64,000 bases of DNA from Paenibacillus_E qinlingensis_A (GTDB taxonomy: Bacteria; Bacillota; Bacilli; Paenibacillales; NBRC-103111): the NCBI RefSeq assembly GCF_031455095.1, contig NZ_JAVDSB010000019.1, forward strand, positions 50,921 to 114,920, given 5' to 3'. The notes under the pieces were generated by a model, which saw nothing but the letters and a program-made list of their open reading frames with translations, had not been told where the DNA came from and searched no databases. Below are positions 1 to 8,209 of the stretch, in pieces (the first letter of the stretch is position 1; each line of letters opens with the position of its first letter). A program made the position numbers and the translations under genes.

Positions 1-299
1 CATCCCATAAATTCTCAATTTCACGATGCTGTCTTTCATTGTTCCTTGACTTACGATATTTTATGCGCATTTAAGTCTGATGCACATGGTGCTAGAGAGG
101 TCTTACGAACTAAGTATATTGTGTGGCAATTTGTTGAAAACGCTTGCATTTAAGCGCTTTCAAGAGAAAAAACGAAAAAAACAAAGTTTTTTGTGAATTT
201 CACCACATTTTTAGCAGGATTTCGAGTTTTTTTGTCGTATTTACTTCTTTACCAGAAAATTAATCTCTACAAATTAATATGGAATTGGGAGAGAACCGT
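1..299. other. upstream intergenic region, no gene seen
   Basis: No open frame with a ribosome site is visible. The stretch is AT-rich with several T runs (about 180-245) and holds two abutting cre-like sites, listed separately. It probably contains the promoter of the GNAT gene and may include the control region of a gene left of the window. Confidence 0.5.
135..162. promoter_or_regulatory. two abutting cre-like (CcpA) sites
   Basis: Positions 135-148 read TGAAAACGCTTGCA and 149-162 read TTTAAGCGCTTTCA. Against the CcpA consensus TGWAANCGNTNWCA each has one mismatch, and both keep the central CG. They abut exactly. CcpA control is inferred from the match; the regulated gene could be the one at 300 or one outside the window. 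Confidence 0.4.
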
Positions 300-731
300 A
301 TGCATGTTCGTTCATTTCAGCTAGGTGATACCTCTTCGGTTAAAGAACTTCTAGAAGACGTTCTGTCGGAAACCTGCTATGAGGAGACGATTGAAGCTTT
401 CGCTCGTCAGCTATCGTGGGACACGGAGCTCGTATTAATCGCTCAGGAAGAAGAGCAAGTCGTAGGCATGATTATCGGCACGATTGATAATAACAATGGC
501 TACTACTATAGGATCGCAGTCGCAACAGCATATCAACGTAAGGGTATTGGCAAAGCTTTGATCGAGGCAATGAAGCAGCGGTTTCTCGGGCGGAATGTGA
601 AGAAAATTATGGTGACCGTAGATGTGCACAATGAAATGGTGCTGCCTGTGTATGAGTCTGCTGGCTATAGCGCAGATGACTTTTCCAGAGCAGCTCATCG
701 GCTGAGTATTGTAAAGAAAGTAAGCGTCTAG
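300..731 (+). CDS. GNAT family N-acetyltransferase
   Basis: A 143-residue protein of the GNAT fold, which moves an acetyl group from acetyl-CoA to an amine. The acetyl-CoA pyrophosphate-binding motif (QRKGIGKAL, about residues 79-87) follows a beta strand (YYYRIAVA), as expected for motif A. The ATG at 300 is chosen because GGGAGAG lies 7 bases upstream; an in-frame codon at 279 has no such site. The substrate cannot be told. It stands alone, followed by a hairpin terminator at 779-828. Confidence 0.8.
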   Translation: MHVRSFQLGDTSSVKELLEDVLSETCYEETIEAFARQLSWDTELVLIAQEEEQVVGMIIGTIDNNNGYYYRIAVATAYQRKGIGKALIEAMKQRFLGRNVKKIMVTVDVHNEMVLPVYESAGYSADDFSRAAHRLSIVKKVSV

Positions 732-778
732 TCGTTTACTTGGGGCATAATCCATAAATAAATAGGTTTGCCTTAAAG

Positions 779-828
779 GAAGCATATCTGTGCCGCCATT
801 GCAATTGGGGGTCAGATATGCTTTTCTT
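779..828 (+). terminator. rho-independent terminator after the GNAT gene
   Basis: AAGCATATCTG and CAGATATGCTT form the arms around a roughly 22-base loop, followed by TTTTCTT. Confidence 0.75.
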
Positions 829-928
829 AAAATATGAGAAAAATTTCTAATCGATTTACTTCGAATCAGAAGGTAAGATAGTCATAGTTTCGTACGTTAC
901 GGCAGCCATTTACAGAGGAGCTTTGAAC

Positions 929-1483
929 ATGAATAATTTCACGCCGTATGTGATAAAAAGCTTCAAACACGACGGGCACCTACATCGCATGTGGTTGACG
1001 AATTGGCGGGTTCCTCATGAAATGCTCCATGAAGAGCATCAGAAACAAGGCATGATGGTGTTCATCAATAGCCAGACTAAAATTCAAGAGGCGGACGGCA
1101 AGGAGTGGGTCAGTCGCATTCCAGGGGTTTCTTTCTTTATTCCGAAAATGTGGTTTAACATCGTGGCACTTATGGAGGAGACCGGCGTGCGTTATTACTG
1201 TAATGTCGCCTCTCCCTTGTATGTGAATCAGCACATCCTTACCTATATCGACTATGATTTGGATGTTATTCGCTTGCCGGATCGGACCGTACATATTGTA
1301 GATCAAGAAGAATATGAGCGTCACAAACTCGTGTATCATTACTCGCCGCTTGTCGATACGAAAGTGAAGGCAGGACTTGCAGCGCTGCTCGCGCTAGTGA
1401 ATGCGGACAAGCCTCCTTTTCAAGATGACTTGGTGATCCATTATTATGAACAATGGGAAAAGTTTAAGAGTGGAGGCGGTTGA
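929..1483 (+). CDS. DUF402 domain protein (nucleotide phosphatase family)
   Basis: A 184-residue protein resembling the DUF402 family, whose characterised member in S. aureus (NtdP) hydrolyses nucleoside tri- and diphosphates. The typical features are a beta-rich N-terminal half with the IPGVSFFIPKMWFNI stretch and the acidic YIDYDLDV segment that binds metal in the family. ATG 929 is preferred over TTG 923 because GAGGAG ends eight bases before it. The stop touches the next ATG (TGA then ATG at 1484), so it is translationally coupled to signal peptidase I. Family call from recall of the motif pattern. Confidence 0.7.
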   Translation: MNNFTPYVIKSFKHDGHLHRMWLTNWRVPHEMLHEEHQKQGMMVFINSQTKIQEADGKEWVSRIPGVSFFIPKMWFNIVALMEETGVRYYCNVASPLYVNQHILTYIDYDLDVIRLPDRTVHIVDQEEYERHKLVYHYSPLVDTKVKAGLAALLALVNADKPPFQDDLVIHYYEQWEKFKSGGG

Positions 1484-2083
1484 ATGAGCTTCTTCGTAGA
1501 ACGAGAAGATTCGAATAAAGCAGTTTCTGCGCAAGGGCATGTACAAGAAACGAAAAGTTTTACGCATGAGCTGTGGGATTGGACGAAATCCATTCTCGTA
1601 GCTCTTCTTGTTGTTATCCTCGTTCATCAATTCGGCTTCAACCTTTCGACGGTTCGCGGTCATTCGATGGATCCGACACTTCGGGAAGGTGAGTGGCTGT
1701 TTGTGAATAAGGCCATTACGTATCTGAAGGCACCGAAGCGAGGAGACATCGTTATTCTAGAGGAGCCGGAGAAGTTGGCGTTACCCCGACACCCGTTGCT
1801 GGTCAAAAGGGTGGTTGCAGTCGCCGGCGATGAGGTGCAGGGTCGTGCAGGGGTTTTATACATAAACGGTGACAAAGTGACGGAGCCGTATGCGGATACG
1901 CCCATTGAAGATGGAGATTTTGGACCGACAGTTGTCGGACAAGGACAAATCTTCGTCATGGGCGATAATCGCCATCGATCGGCGAGTGCGGATAGCCGCA
2001 TGTTCGGGGTGATACCGACCAGTCTTGTCCAAGGTCGGGCTGAATTTGTGCTTTGGCCGTTCGAGATGGCCGGAAAGCTATAA
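1484..2083 (+). CDS. lepB: signal peptidase I
   Basis: Type I signal peptidase of 199 residues, which removes signal peptides from exported proteins on the outer face of the membrane. One N-terminal membrane span (about 35-54) is followed by the catalytic domain. The serine lies in GHSMDP (Ser61) and the general-base lysine in LLVKRVVA (Lys108); the GDNRHRSADSR-like box near residue 160-170 (GDNRHRSASADSR) is also present. GGAGGCGG precedes the ATG. It is immediately downstream of and coupled to the DUF402 gene. Bacillota often have several paralogues (Sip proteins), so the exact counterpart is uncertain. Confidence 0.93.
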   Translation: MSFFVEREDSNKAVSAQGHVQETKSFTHELWDWTKSILVALLVVILVHQFGFNLSTVRGHSMDPTLREGEWLFVNKAITYLKAPKRGDIVILEEPEKLALPRHPLLVKRVVAVAGDEVQGRAGVLYINGDKVTEPYADTPIEDGDFGPTVVGQGQIFVMGDNRHRSASADSRMFGVIPTSLVQGRAEFVLWPFEMAGKL

Positions 2084-2127
2084 GTGTAACTATACGAGTG
2101 AGTGGGATGAAGAGAGAGGTGAGCTGG

Positions 2128-3309
2128 TTGACGGTTTCCATGGCAGCGCATATAGATTGGCGACAATTACAACAAGAGATCGTGGAAGCCGCGCCCTCTC
2201 TTGGGATAGATAAGATCGGCTTCACCTCCGCGGAGCCATTTCACGCATTGAAGGATATCCTTCTCCGCCACAGGGAGAAGGGCTTCGAATCCGGCTTTGA
2301 GGAGCCGGATATCGAGAAGCGGGTCCACCCCGAGCTGAGCTTCGACGCACCGCGGTCGATCATATCGATCGCGGTCGCGTACCCGTCGAAGCTGACCAAC
2401 CCGCCCCGATCTGAGCCGGGGGCGTATCGGGGCATGATCTCGCGCTCCTCCTGGGGGAGCGACTACCACGACGTGCTTCGCGATCGGCTCGCGAAGCTGG
2501 AGGACTTCATCGCCCAGCGCGTGCCGGGGGTGAGATTACAAAGCATGGTCGACACCGGTGCCCTGGTCGACCGTGCCGTAGCCGAACGAGCCGGTATCGG
2601 CTGGAGCGGCAAAAACTGCGCCGTCATCACCCCCGAATGGGGATCGTGGGTATATTTGGGCGAAATGATCACGAACATCCCATTCGAATCCGATATATCT
2701 ATCATGGACCAATGCGGAGACTGCACCATTTGTATCGATGCCTGTCCCACAGGGGCGCTAGTGGGCCCAGGACAGCTCAATTCGAGTCGCTGCATCTCCT
2801 TCATCACACAGACCAAAGGGTATGTGGATGACGAGTACAAACGTAAGATCGGCAACCGACTTTATGGCTGTGATACGTGCCAAGTCGTCTGTCCGAAGAA
2901 CAAGGGGATGAACTGGACGCAGCATCCCGAGCTTACGCCTGACCCCGAGAAGGTCAAGCCGCTGCTCATTCCCTTGCTCACGATGTCGAACAAGGATTTC
3001 AAAGAGCAGTACGGACGCATCGCTGCGTCCTGGCGGGGCAAAAAGCCGATCCAGCGCAACGCGATTATCGCGCTCGGGAATTTCAAGGACCGCAGCGCGG
3101 TGCCGGTCCTGAGCGAGCTGCTGCGGAGCGATCCTCGCCCGGAGATCCGGGCTACCGCAGCGTGGGCTTTAGGGCGAATCGGCGGTGAGGAAGCTTTCGC
3201 CGCGTTAGAGAGAGCTGCTGCGACGGAGCAAGAACCACAGGTGCAGCAGGACGTAGAGAAGGCCATCGCAGCACAGAACGGCCAAGCAGTGGCCGTACAG
3301 GAGGAATAA
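2128..3309 (+). CDS. queG: epoxyqueuosine reductase QueG
   Basis: Cobalamin-dependent enzyme that reduces epoxyqueuosine to queuosine in the tRNA wobble position. Two [4Fe-4S] cysteine clusters are visible: CGDCTICIDACP (about residue 196) and GCDTCQVVCP (about residue 248). The conserved DTGALVDRA with the catalytic Asp lies upstream. The C-terminal about 90 residues resemble PBS/HEAT-like repeats (AIIALGNF, ATAAWALGRIGG), normal for Bacillota QueG. The start is ambiguous: TTG 2128 has AGAGGTGA six bases upstream, while ATG 2107 and ATG 2140 have weaker sites. The region 2289-2600 is GC-rich and full of perfect inverted repeats (see findings). One base separates its stop from ogt. Confidence 0.9.
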   Translation: MTVSMAAHIDWRQLQQEIVEAAPSLGIDKIGFTSAEPFHALKDILLRHREKGFESGFEEPDIEKRVHPELSFDAPRSIISIAVAYPSKLTNPPRSEPGAYRGMISRSSWGSDYHDVLRDRLAKLEDFIAQRVPGVRLQSMVDTGALVDRAVAERAGIGWSGKNCAVITPEWGSWVYLGEMITNIPFESDISIMDQCGDCTICIDACPTGALVGPGQLNSSRCISFITQTKGYVDDEYKRKIGNRLYGCDTCQVVCPKNKGMNWTQHPELTPDPEKVKPLLIPLLTMSNKDFKEQYGRIAASWRGKKPIQRNAIIALGNFKDRSAVPVLSELLRSDPRPEIRATAAWALGRIGGEEAFAALERAAATEQEPQVQQDVEKAIAAQNGQAVAVQEE

Positions 3310-3310
3310 G

Positions 3311-3856
3311 ATGAAGTTGCCTCAGGAGACCCAGATGCTTTCTTATACGGAGATGGATTCTCCGATCGGTCCTCTTGTTCTCGTGGCATCCCCACAAGGG
3401 TTGTGTAAGGTGGAGTTCGGCAGTTATGAGACCAACCGAGTGCAACGTGAGCAATGGGCTAGCCGATGGTATGGTCAGTATGAATTTAAAGAGAGTGCCG
3501 AGCAATTGGCATCTATCGCGCAGCAGTTGATGAAGTATTTTGGCGGAGAACGCGAGGACTTTGAAGGAGAAATAGACTTACACGGAACGGATTTCCAAAA
3601 GCGTGTGTGGCAAGCGTTACGAACCATCCCCTATGGAGAGACAGCATCCTATAAGCACATTGCTGAAGCGATTGGTTCTCCGAAGGCTGTAAGAGCTGTA
3701 GGCGGCGCGAATAATCAAAATCCGATTCCCGTCATCATTCCGTGTCATCGTATTATTGGCGCGAACGGCGATCTTGTAGGCTATGGCGGAGGGCTTCCGA
3801 CCAAAGTGCACTTATTAGATTTAGAACAAATGAGACAACGAACACGGCTAACCTAG
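3311..3856 (+). CDS. ogt: methylated-DNA--protein-cysteine methyltransferase
   Basis: Suicide repair protein that takes the alkyl group from O6-alkylguanine onto its own cysteine. The active-site motif IPCHRIIG carries Cys145, preceded by the helix-turn-helix RAVGGANNQNP. Length (181) fits the Ogt type. AGGAGG lies six bases before ATG 3311; an internal ATG at 3335 (protein beginning MLSYTEMDSP, as many homologues do) also has AGGAG and is a serious alternative. It follows queG after one base, so the two are one transcript. Confidence 0.92.
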   Translation: MKLPQETQMLSYTEMDSPIGPLVLVASPQGLCKVEFGSYETNRVQREQWASRWYGQYEFKESAEQLASIAQQLMKYFGGEREDFEGEIDLHGTDFQKRVWQALRTIPYGETASYKHIAEAIGSPKAVRAVGGANNQNPIPVIIPCHRIIGANGDLVGYGGGLPTKVHLLDLEQMRQRTRLT

Positions 3857-3890
3857 ACGTTTAACAACTACAACATGTGGAGTGAATCCT

Positions 3891-4922
3891 ATGAAATATG
3901 TACATTTGGATTCTGTGGAGCCTGGTCAATATCTGGGACGTACGATTTACGCCAGTAATGGGGCTATTTTGCTTTCGGAGAATGTGCAATTAACCGTATT
4001 TATGATCAATACGCTGAATCGAATCGGTGTGACGATGATTTATATCAAGGACCCAAACCTAGCGGATGTGGAAATTCCGGAGATACTTTCGGATGAGACG
4101 AAGCGGCTTGTGATGACCCAAATGGGCCAGACGTTCGCGGCGATTCAGTCAGGTAAAGAGTTTAATTCGCGCAACGTCAGCATGACCATTAATACGCTGC
4201 TGGATGAGATTATGAAGAACCGAGATGTCCTTGTACAGTTGAATGATATTCGGTCTCAGGACAATCAGATGTACATCCATGCCATGAACGTGTGTATGAT
4301 GTCCGTGCTGATTGGGATGAATGTGGGGATGAATGCGACACAGCTGAAAGAATTGGCCATAGGCGCACTTCTGCACGATATAGGCAAAGTGGAGTTATTA
4401 ACCGACGATGAGTCGGAGGATCCGCGTAGACATCATACCTGGCGTGGGTTTGAGTTGTTGAAAAGCAAGCGTGAGTTCAGTCTGCTTATTGCACATGTAG
4501 CCTTCCAGCATCATGAGGAATTAAATGGAGCGGGTGTTCCTAGGGGGCTCATGAGTGAGGACATACATCTCTATGCCAAAATAACGGCCGTTGCCAATAT
4601 GTACGACAACTTGCTCTTTGATATGTCATCGGGGAGCCGCAAGCTGCCGCATGAAGCTTGTGAATATATGCTGGCGCTCGCGGAGACGAAGCTGGATCGT
4701 GATGTTTTGATCCAATTTCTGAAAATTGTCTCGATCTATCCAACAGGTACATCGGTTCGATTAACGAATCGCGAGACTGGTGTTGTCGTTGGTCAGCACA
4801 GAGGGCTTCCTACGCGGCCGATTATTCGGATCGTGAAGCAGGATGCGACGGATAAAGTACTGGAGATCAAAGAAATCGATCTAGCAAAGGAAACCACTTT
4901 GTTCATTGAGCAGGTACTTTAA
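3891..4922 (+). CDS. HD-GYP domain protein, altered GYP motif
   Basis: Likely a c-di-GMP phosphodiesterase-type HD-GYP protein (343 residues). The N-terminal about 110 residues have no clear domain; the HD core follows with HAMNV, LLHDIGK (His/Asp about 162-163), and then HHEELNGAGVP (about 207-217) where the family normally reads HHExxDGxGYP. So the Asp and Tyr of the GYP motif are replaced by Asn and Val. The metal-binding histidines remain. Activity may be changed or lost. ATG 3891 is preferred over GTG 3882 because GTGGAGTG precedes it. Separate from ogt by 34 bases. Confidence 0.8.
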   Translation: MKYVHLDSVEPGQYLGRTIYASNGAILLSENVQLTVFMINTLNRIGVTMIYIKDPNLADVEIPEILSDETKRLVMTQMGQTFAAIQSGKEFNSRNVSMTINTLLDEIMKNRDVLVQLNDIRSQDNQMYIHAMNVCMMSVLIGMNVGMNATQLKELAIGALLHDIGKVELLTDDESEDPRRHHTWRGFELLKSKREFSLLIAHVAFQHHEELNGAGVPRGLMSEDIHLYAKITAVANMYDNLLFDMSSGSRKLPHEACEYMLALAETKLDRDVLIQFLKIVSIYPTGTSVRLTNRETGVVVGQHRGLPTRPIIRIVKQDATDKVLEIKEIDLAKETTLFIEQVL

Positions 4923-5004
4923 TTTGTAAACCGTTGAACAGTAATGATATGATAGATAGAACAGGCATTCTATTCTAAATAAGTACAAGCAGGGGGCATA
5001 AGTT

Positions 5005-5226
5005 ATGTGGAGTTATATCATTCCCATTCTCACATTGATTGCTGGTTTGGTTGGCGGATTCTTTATTGGTGTATTCTATCTAAAGAGACAACTGGAATCC
5101 ATGCAGAACAATCCTGAGATGCTGGCCAAAATGGCGAAGCAAATGGGCTACAACATGAATAAACAACAATTGAATAAAGCACAACAAATGATGAAGAACC
5201 AGAACTTCAATCAAAAACGGAAATAA
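5005..5226 (+). CDS. YneF family (UPF0154) small membrane protein
   Basis: A 73-residue protein with one N-terminal membrane span (WSYIIPILTLIAGLVGGFF) and a cytoplasmic tail rich in Gln, Lys and Met. The segment NPEMLAKMAKQMGY is typical of the UPF0154/YneF family. Function is unknown in the family. AGGGGGC lies about nine bases before the ATG. It sits between the HD-GYP gene and folE. Confidence 0.8.
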   Translation: MWSYIIPILTLIAGLVGGFFIGVFYLKRQLESMQNNPEMLAKMAKQMGYNMNKQQLNKAQQMMKNQNFNQKRK

Positions 5227-5251
5227 GAATTAGGGTGGAGTGGTAGAGAAG

Positions 5252-5839
5252 ATGGCATCCATCGACTATAAAAATGAGTTAGTTGCGGAAAATCGCGAAC
5301 AGATTGAAAAGCATGTTCGTGAGATTTTACGTTTAATTGGTGAAGATGTAGATCGCGAAGGTTTATTAGACACACCAGCACGTGTCACGCGCATGTATGA
5401 GGAAATATTCGCAGGGTATGCAGCGGATCCTCGGGAAGTTCTAGGGGTTACCTTCGATGAGCAGCATGAAGAGCTGGTTATCATCAAAGATATCGTCTAC
5501 TACAGCCAGTGTGAGCACCATATGGCCCCTTTCTTTGGCAAAGTTCATGTCGGTTACCTCCCAAGCGGTAAAGTAGCGGGTCTTAGCAAATTTGCCCGTC
5601 TGGTTGACGTCGTAACACGCAAGTTGCAAGTACAAGAACGTATTACTTCTGAAATTGCTGACATCCTATTTGATGTGCTGAAGCCGCATGGTGTTATGGT
5701 TGTCGTTGAAGGCGAGCATATGTGTATGTGTGCAAGAGGCGTGAAGAAATACGGCAGTCAAACCGTAACTTCCGCAGTACGCGGCTCTTTCCGTAAAGAC
5801 GCTACACTGCGTTCGGAATTTCTATCCCTATTAAAATAA
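5252..5839 (+). CDS. folE: GTP cyclohydrolase I
   Basis: Converts GTP to 7,8-dihydroneopterin triphosphate, the first step of folate and pterin synthesis. Zinc ligands are visible in QCEHHMAPF and in HMCMCARGVKK; the GYLPSGKVAGLSKFAR segment is the substrate-binding signature. The 195-residue length is standard. ATG 5252 is preferred, with GGTGGAG upstream; GTG 5240 would add four residues. A strong terminator follows at 5851-5896. Confidence 0.95.
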   Translation: MASIDYKNELVAENREQIEKHVREILRLIGEDVDREGLLDTPARVTRMYEEIFAGYAADPREVLGVTFDEQHEELVIIKDIVYYSQCEHHMAPFFGKVHVGYLPSGKVAGLSKFARLVDVVTRKLQVQERITSEIADILFDVLKPHGVMVVVEGEHMCMCARGVKKYGSQTVTSAVRGSFRKDATLRSEFLSLLK

Positions 5840-5850
5840 TAAGAGCACCG

Positions 5851-5896
5851 GGGAATGTGCACAAAGACAATGGTCTTGTGCATCATTCCCTTTTTT
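5851..5896 (+). terminator. terminator after folE
   Basis: GGGAATG-GCACAAAGAC pairs with GTCTTGTGC-CATTCCC around a four-base loop, followed by six Ts. Confidence 0.9.
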
Positions 5897-6099
5897 CCCT
5901 TGTGCGAGAACTTATGCTTGTTGGGGCATGTAGAATATAGTATCCTTTTAAATTAATAATCTTGCTGCATCGGGAGTTCGAATAGTGTCTATCGTACATG
6001 CTCTCGCATAAACTGATAGCAGTGTGAGGAACGCTTGAACAGCAGGATACAGATGAGAACGGCGCCCTACAGCGCTAGAGGGCTAGAGGAGGCAAGCAT

Positions 6100-7425
6100 A
6101 TGAACAACATACGGAAATTTCGGCCTGGTGAGGCAGCTTCCTCAAAATGGAGTGAAGAACGCGATGAGTTTGAACGGGATTATGCGAGGTTGATTCAATC
6201 GCCAACCTTTCGGCGTCTACAAGGGAAGTCTCAAGTGTTCGGAGCTGGCTCGGGAGATTACTACCGGACACGTCTGACCCACTCCTTGGAGGTCGCACAG
6301 ATTGCTCGGGAAGTTGCGAAGCGTTTGGAACGGACCAATCCTTTTTTAAGCAAAAGAGAGCATCCAGGTCTGATCATCGATCCGACCGTGGTCGAATGTG
6401 CATCGATTGCGCATGACTTTGGCCATCCACCTTTTGGACATAAGGGCGAAGAAGTACTTAACCATATCCTCATGAAGGATCATGGCTTGAAATATGAGGG
6501 CAATGCGCAAAACTTCCGAATTCTCATGTTTCTAGAAAAACGAGCGGGCAGCGAAAGTGGCCTGGACCTAACGGCGGCCGTGCTTCTCGGTATCAATAAG
6601 TATCCTTTTTTGATCGAGGAAGAGGGTCGACTCAAGGGTGTCTACGGGGCAGAGTGGGACGTCATTCAGGAGCTGCGTGACATTTGGAAAATGCCTGTGG
6701 GTTGTTCCACATTGGAAGCGCAATTGATGGACCTCTGCGATGATATTGCGTATTCTACGCACGATATCGAGGATGGCATTCGAGCAGGCAAAATCCAAAT
6801 GAACGCTACCTTCTTCGAGGATCAACGCTTAATTCGACATCTCGTGATGGAGATATTGAATGATCCCAATCAGCATAAATTCGGGTGGGAGCAGGTTGAT
6901 ATTGAACAAATGGTGCGCCGCGTGTTGCACGATTATTTGGAGCAATGGGAGCTCATCTTTGCAGAATGCAACCGTGAGGAATCACGGACGCGGAGAGAGA
7001 TGAAGGCTCGCTGGGTCAGCTCTTTTGCTTCGAAGCTGGATATAATAGACGATACGGATCGCGGCTGGAAGAAAGTCGCCCTCGTCAAAGACGGCGCGGA
7101 GGACATGGACCTGCTGCGCACGATGGAAATTCTCAAGAAGCTGGCGTGGGTTACGCTGATCAAGGATTTCCGTGTCTTGCGCCTGCAAAAGCGCAGCGAG
7201 ATCATCGTGGAGCGGCTATGGGATAGCTTCATCCATAAGGACAAAGGACAGTGGATCATCCCGACGGACTGGATCGATAGCTACGAGCGGCGAAGCAGCA
7301 ACAGCAATTGGAGCTGGCCGCGCTTCGTCGCGGACTACATCTCGGGCATGACCGACGCGTACGCGGAGAAGGTCTATGCGGAGCTGTTTGCGAGTAAATC
7401 CGGCTCGATTTATGAGATGGATTGA
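6100..7425 (+). CDS. dGTP triphosphohydrolase-like HD protein
   Basis: A 441-residue HD-superfamily protein of the dGTPase type, which splits dNTPs to deoxynucleoside and triphosphate. Metal ligands: the His of RLTHSLEVAQIAREV, the HD pair in SIAHDFGHPPFGHKG, and a later Asp in DLCDDIAYSTHDIEDG. GAGGAGG lies upstream of the ATG. The last about 350 bases are much richer in G and C than the start. It stands alone between two terminators. Confidence 0.88.
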   Translation: MNNIRKFRPGEAASSKWSEERDEFERDYARLIQSPTFRRLQGKSQVFGAGSGDYYRTRLTHSLEVAQIAREVAKRLERTNPFLSKREHPGLIIDPTVVECASIAHDFGHPPFGHKGEEVLNHILMKDHGLKYEGNAQNFRILMFLEKRAGSESGLDLTAAVLLGINKYPFLIEEEGRLKGVYGAEWDVIQELRDIWKMPVGCSTLEAQLMDLCDDIAYSTHDIEDGIRAGKIQMNATFFEDQRLIRHLVMEILNDPNQHKFGWEQVDIEQMVRRVLHDYLEQWELIFAECNREESRTRREMKARWVSSFASKLDIIDDTDRGWKKVALVKDGAEDMDLLRTMEILKKLAWVTLIKDFRVLRLQKRSEIIVERLWDSFIHKDKGQWIIPTDWIDSYERRSSNSNWSWPRFVADYISGMTDAYAEKVYAELFASKSGSIYEMD

Positions 7426-7444
7426 GTGGAACTAATAGGCGAGC

Positions 7445-7482
7445 AAAAAGGAGCGTTAGCATTTATGCGACGCTCCTTTTTT
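7445..7482 (+). terminator. terminator after the dGTPase gene
   Basis: AAAAAGGAGCGT and ACGCTCCTTTTT pair around 13 bases, with the T run continuing. Confidence 0.9.
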
Positions 7483-7495
7483 GGTTTTTGGCGAA

Positions 7496-8170
7496 GGGGG
7501 AGCTGCTTTTTCATGCTGTAACACGAATATTTCGAGTTACGGAGGCAGCGAGGCTGTTTTCTCGTGCTGTAACTCGATTATTTCGAGTTACGGAGGCAGT
7601 AGAGCTGCTTGCTCATGCTGTAACTCGAATATTTCGAGTTACGGGGGCAGCGATGCAGCTTTCTCGCACTGTAACACGAATATTTCGAGTTACGGGGGCA
7701 GCGATGCAGCTTTCTCGTGCTGTAACTCGAATATTTCGAGTTACGGAGGCAGCGGCGCTGCTTTTTCGTGCTGTAACTCGAATATCTCGAGTTACGGGGG
7801 CAACGAGGCAGCTTTCTCGTGCCGTAACTCGAATATTTCGAGTTACGGAGGCAGCGGTGCAGCTTTCTCGTGCTGTAACTCGAATATTTCGAGTTACGGA
7901 GGCATCGATGCAGCTTTCTCGTGCTGTAACTCGAATATTTCGAGTTACGGGGGCAGCGGCGCTGCTTTTTCATGCTGTAACACGAATATTTCGAGTTACG
8001 GAGGCAGTAGCGCAGCCTTTTCATGCTGTAACTCGAATATTTCGAGTTACAGAGGCAGTGAGGCTGCTTTTTCGTGCTGTAACTCGAATATTTCGAGTTA
8101 CAGGTGCAGCGAGGCAGCTTTCTCGTGCTGTAACTCGAATATTTCGAGTTACAGAGGCAGCGGTGCCTGC
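7496..8170. repeat. 13-unit, 51-bp tandem array of palindromes
   Basis: Thirteen copies of a 51-bp unit stand head to tail with no change in period. Each contains arms GTAACTCGAA and TTCGAGTTAC around a three-base centre; the first begins at 7518, the next at 7569, and so on to 8130, exactly 51 apart. The spacer between palindromes is shared (GGAGGCAGC...GCTTTCTCGTGCTG) and can itself pair (CAGCGAG with CTCG and GCTG), so the 3' arm of one unit and the 5' arm of the next can enclose a second hairpin. Changes gather in the spacer and at the array edges. As 51 is a multiple of three, all frames stay open and give false ORFs. Confidence 0.97.
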
Positions 8171-8177
8171 TAAACCG

Positions 8178-8206
8178 CAAAAAAATACCGACCTCATGAG
8201 AGGTCG
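8178..8206 (-). terminator. terminator for the hydrolase gene
   Basis: CGACCTC / GAGGTCG around ATGA; on the minus strand the hairpin is followed by a run of seven Ts (plus-strand As at 8179-8185). Confidence 0.85.
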
Positions 8207-8209
8207 ATT

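Noticed and set aside
7496..8170. CRISPR array
   Set aside because: The spacing is regular, but the spacers are copies of one another, there is no leader and there are no cas genes.
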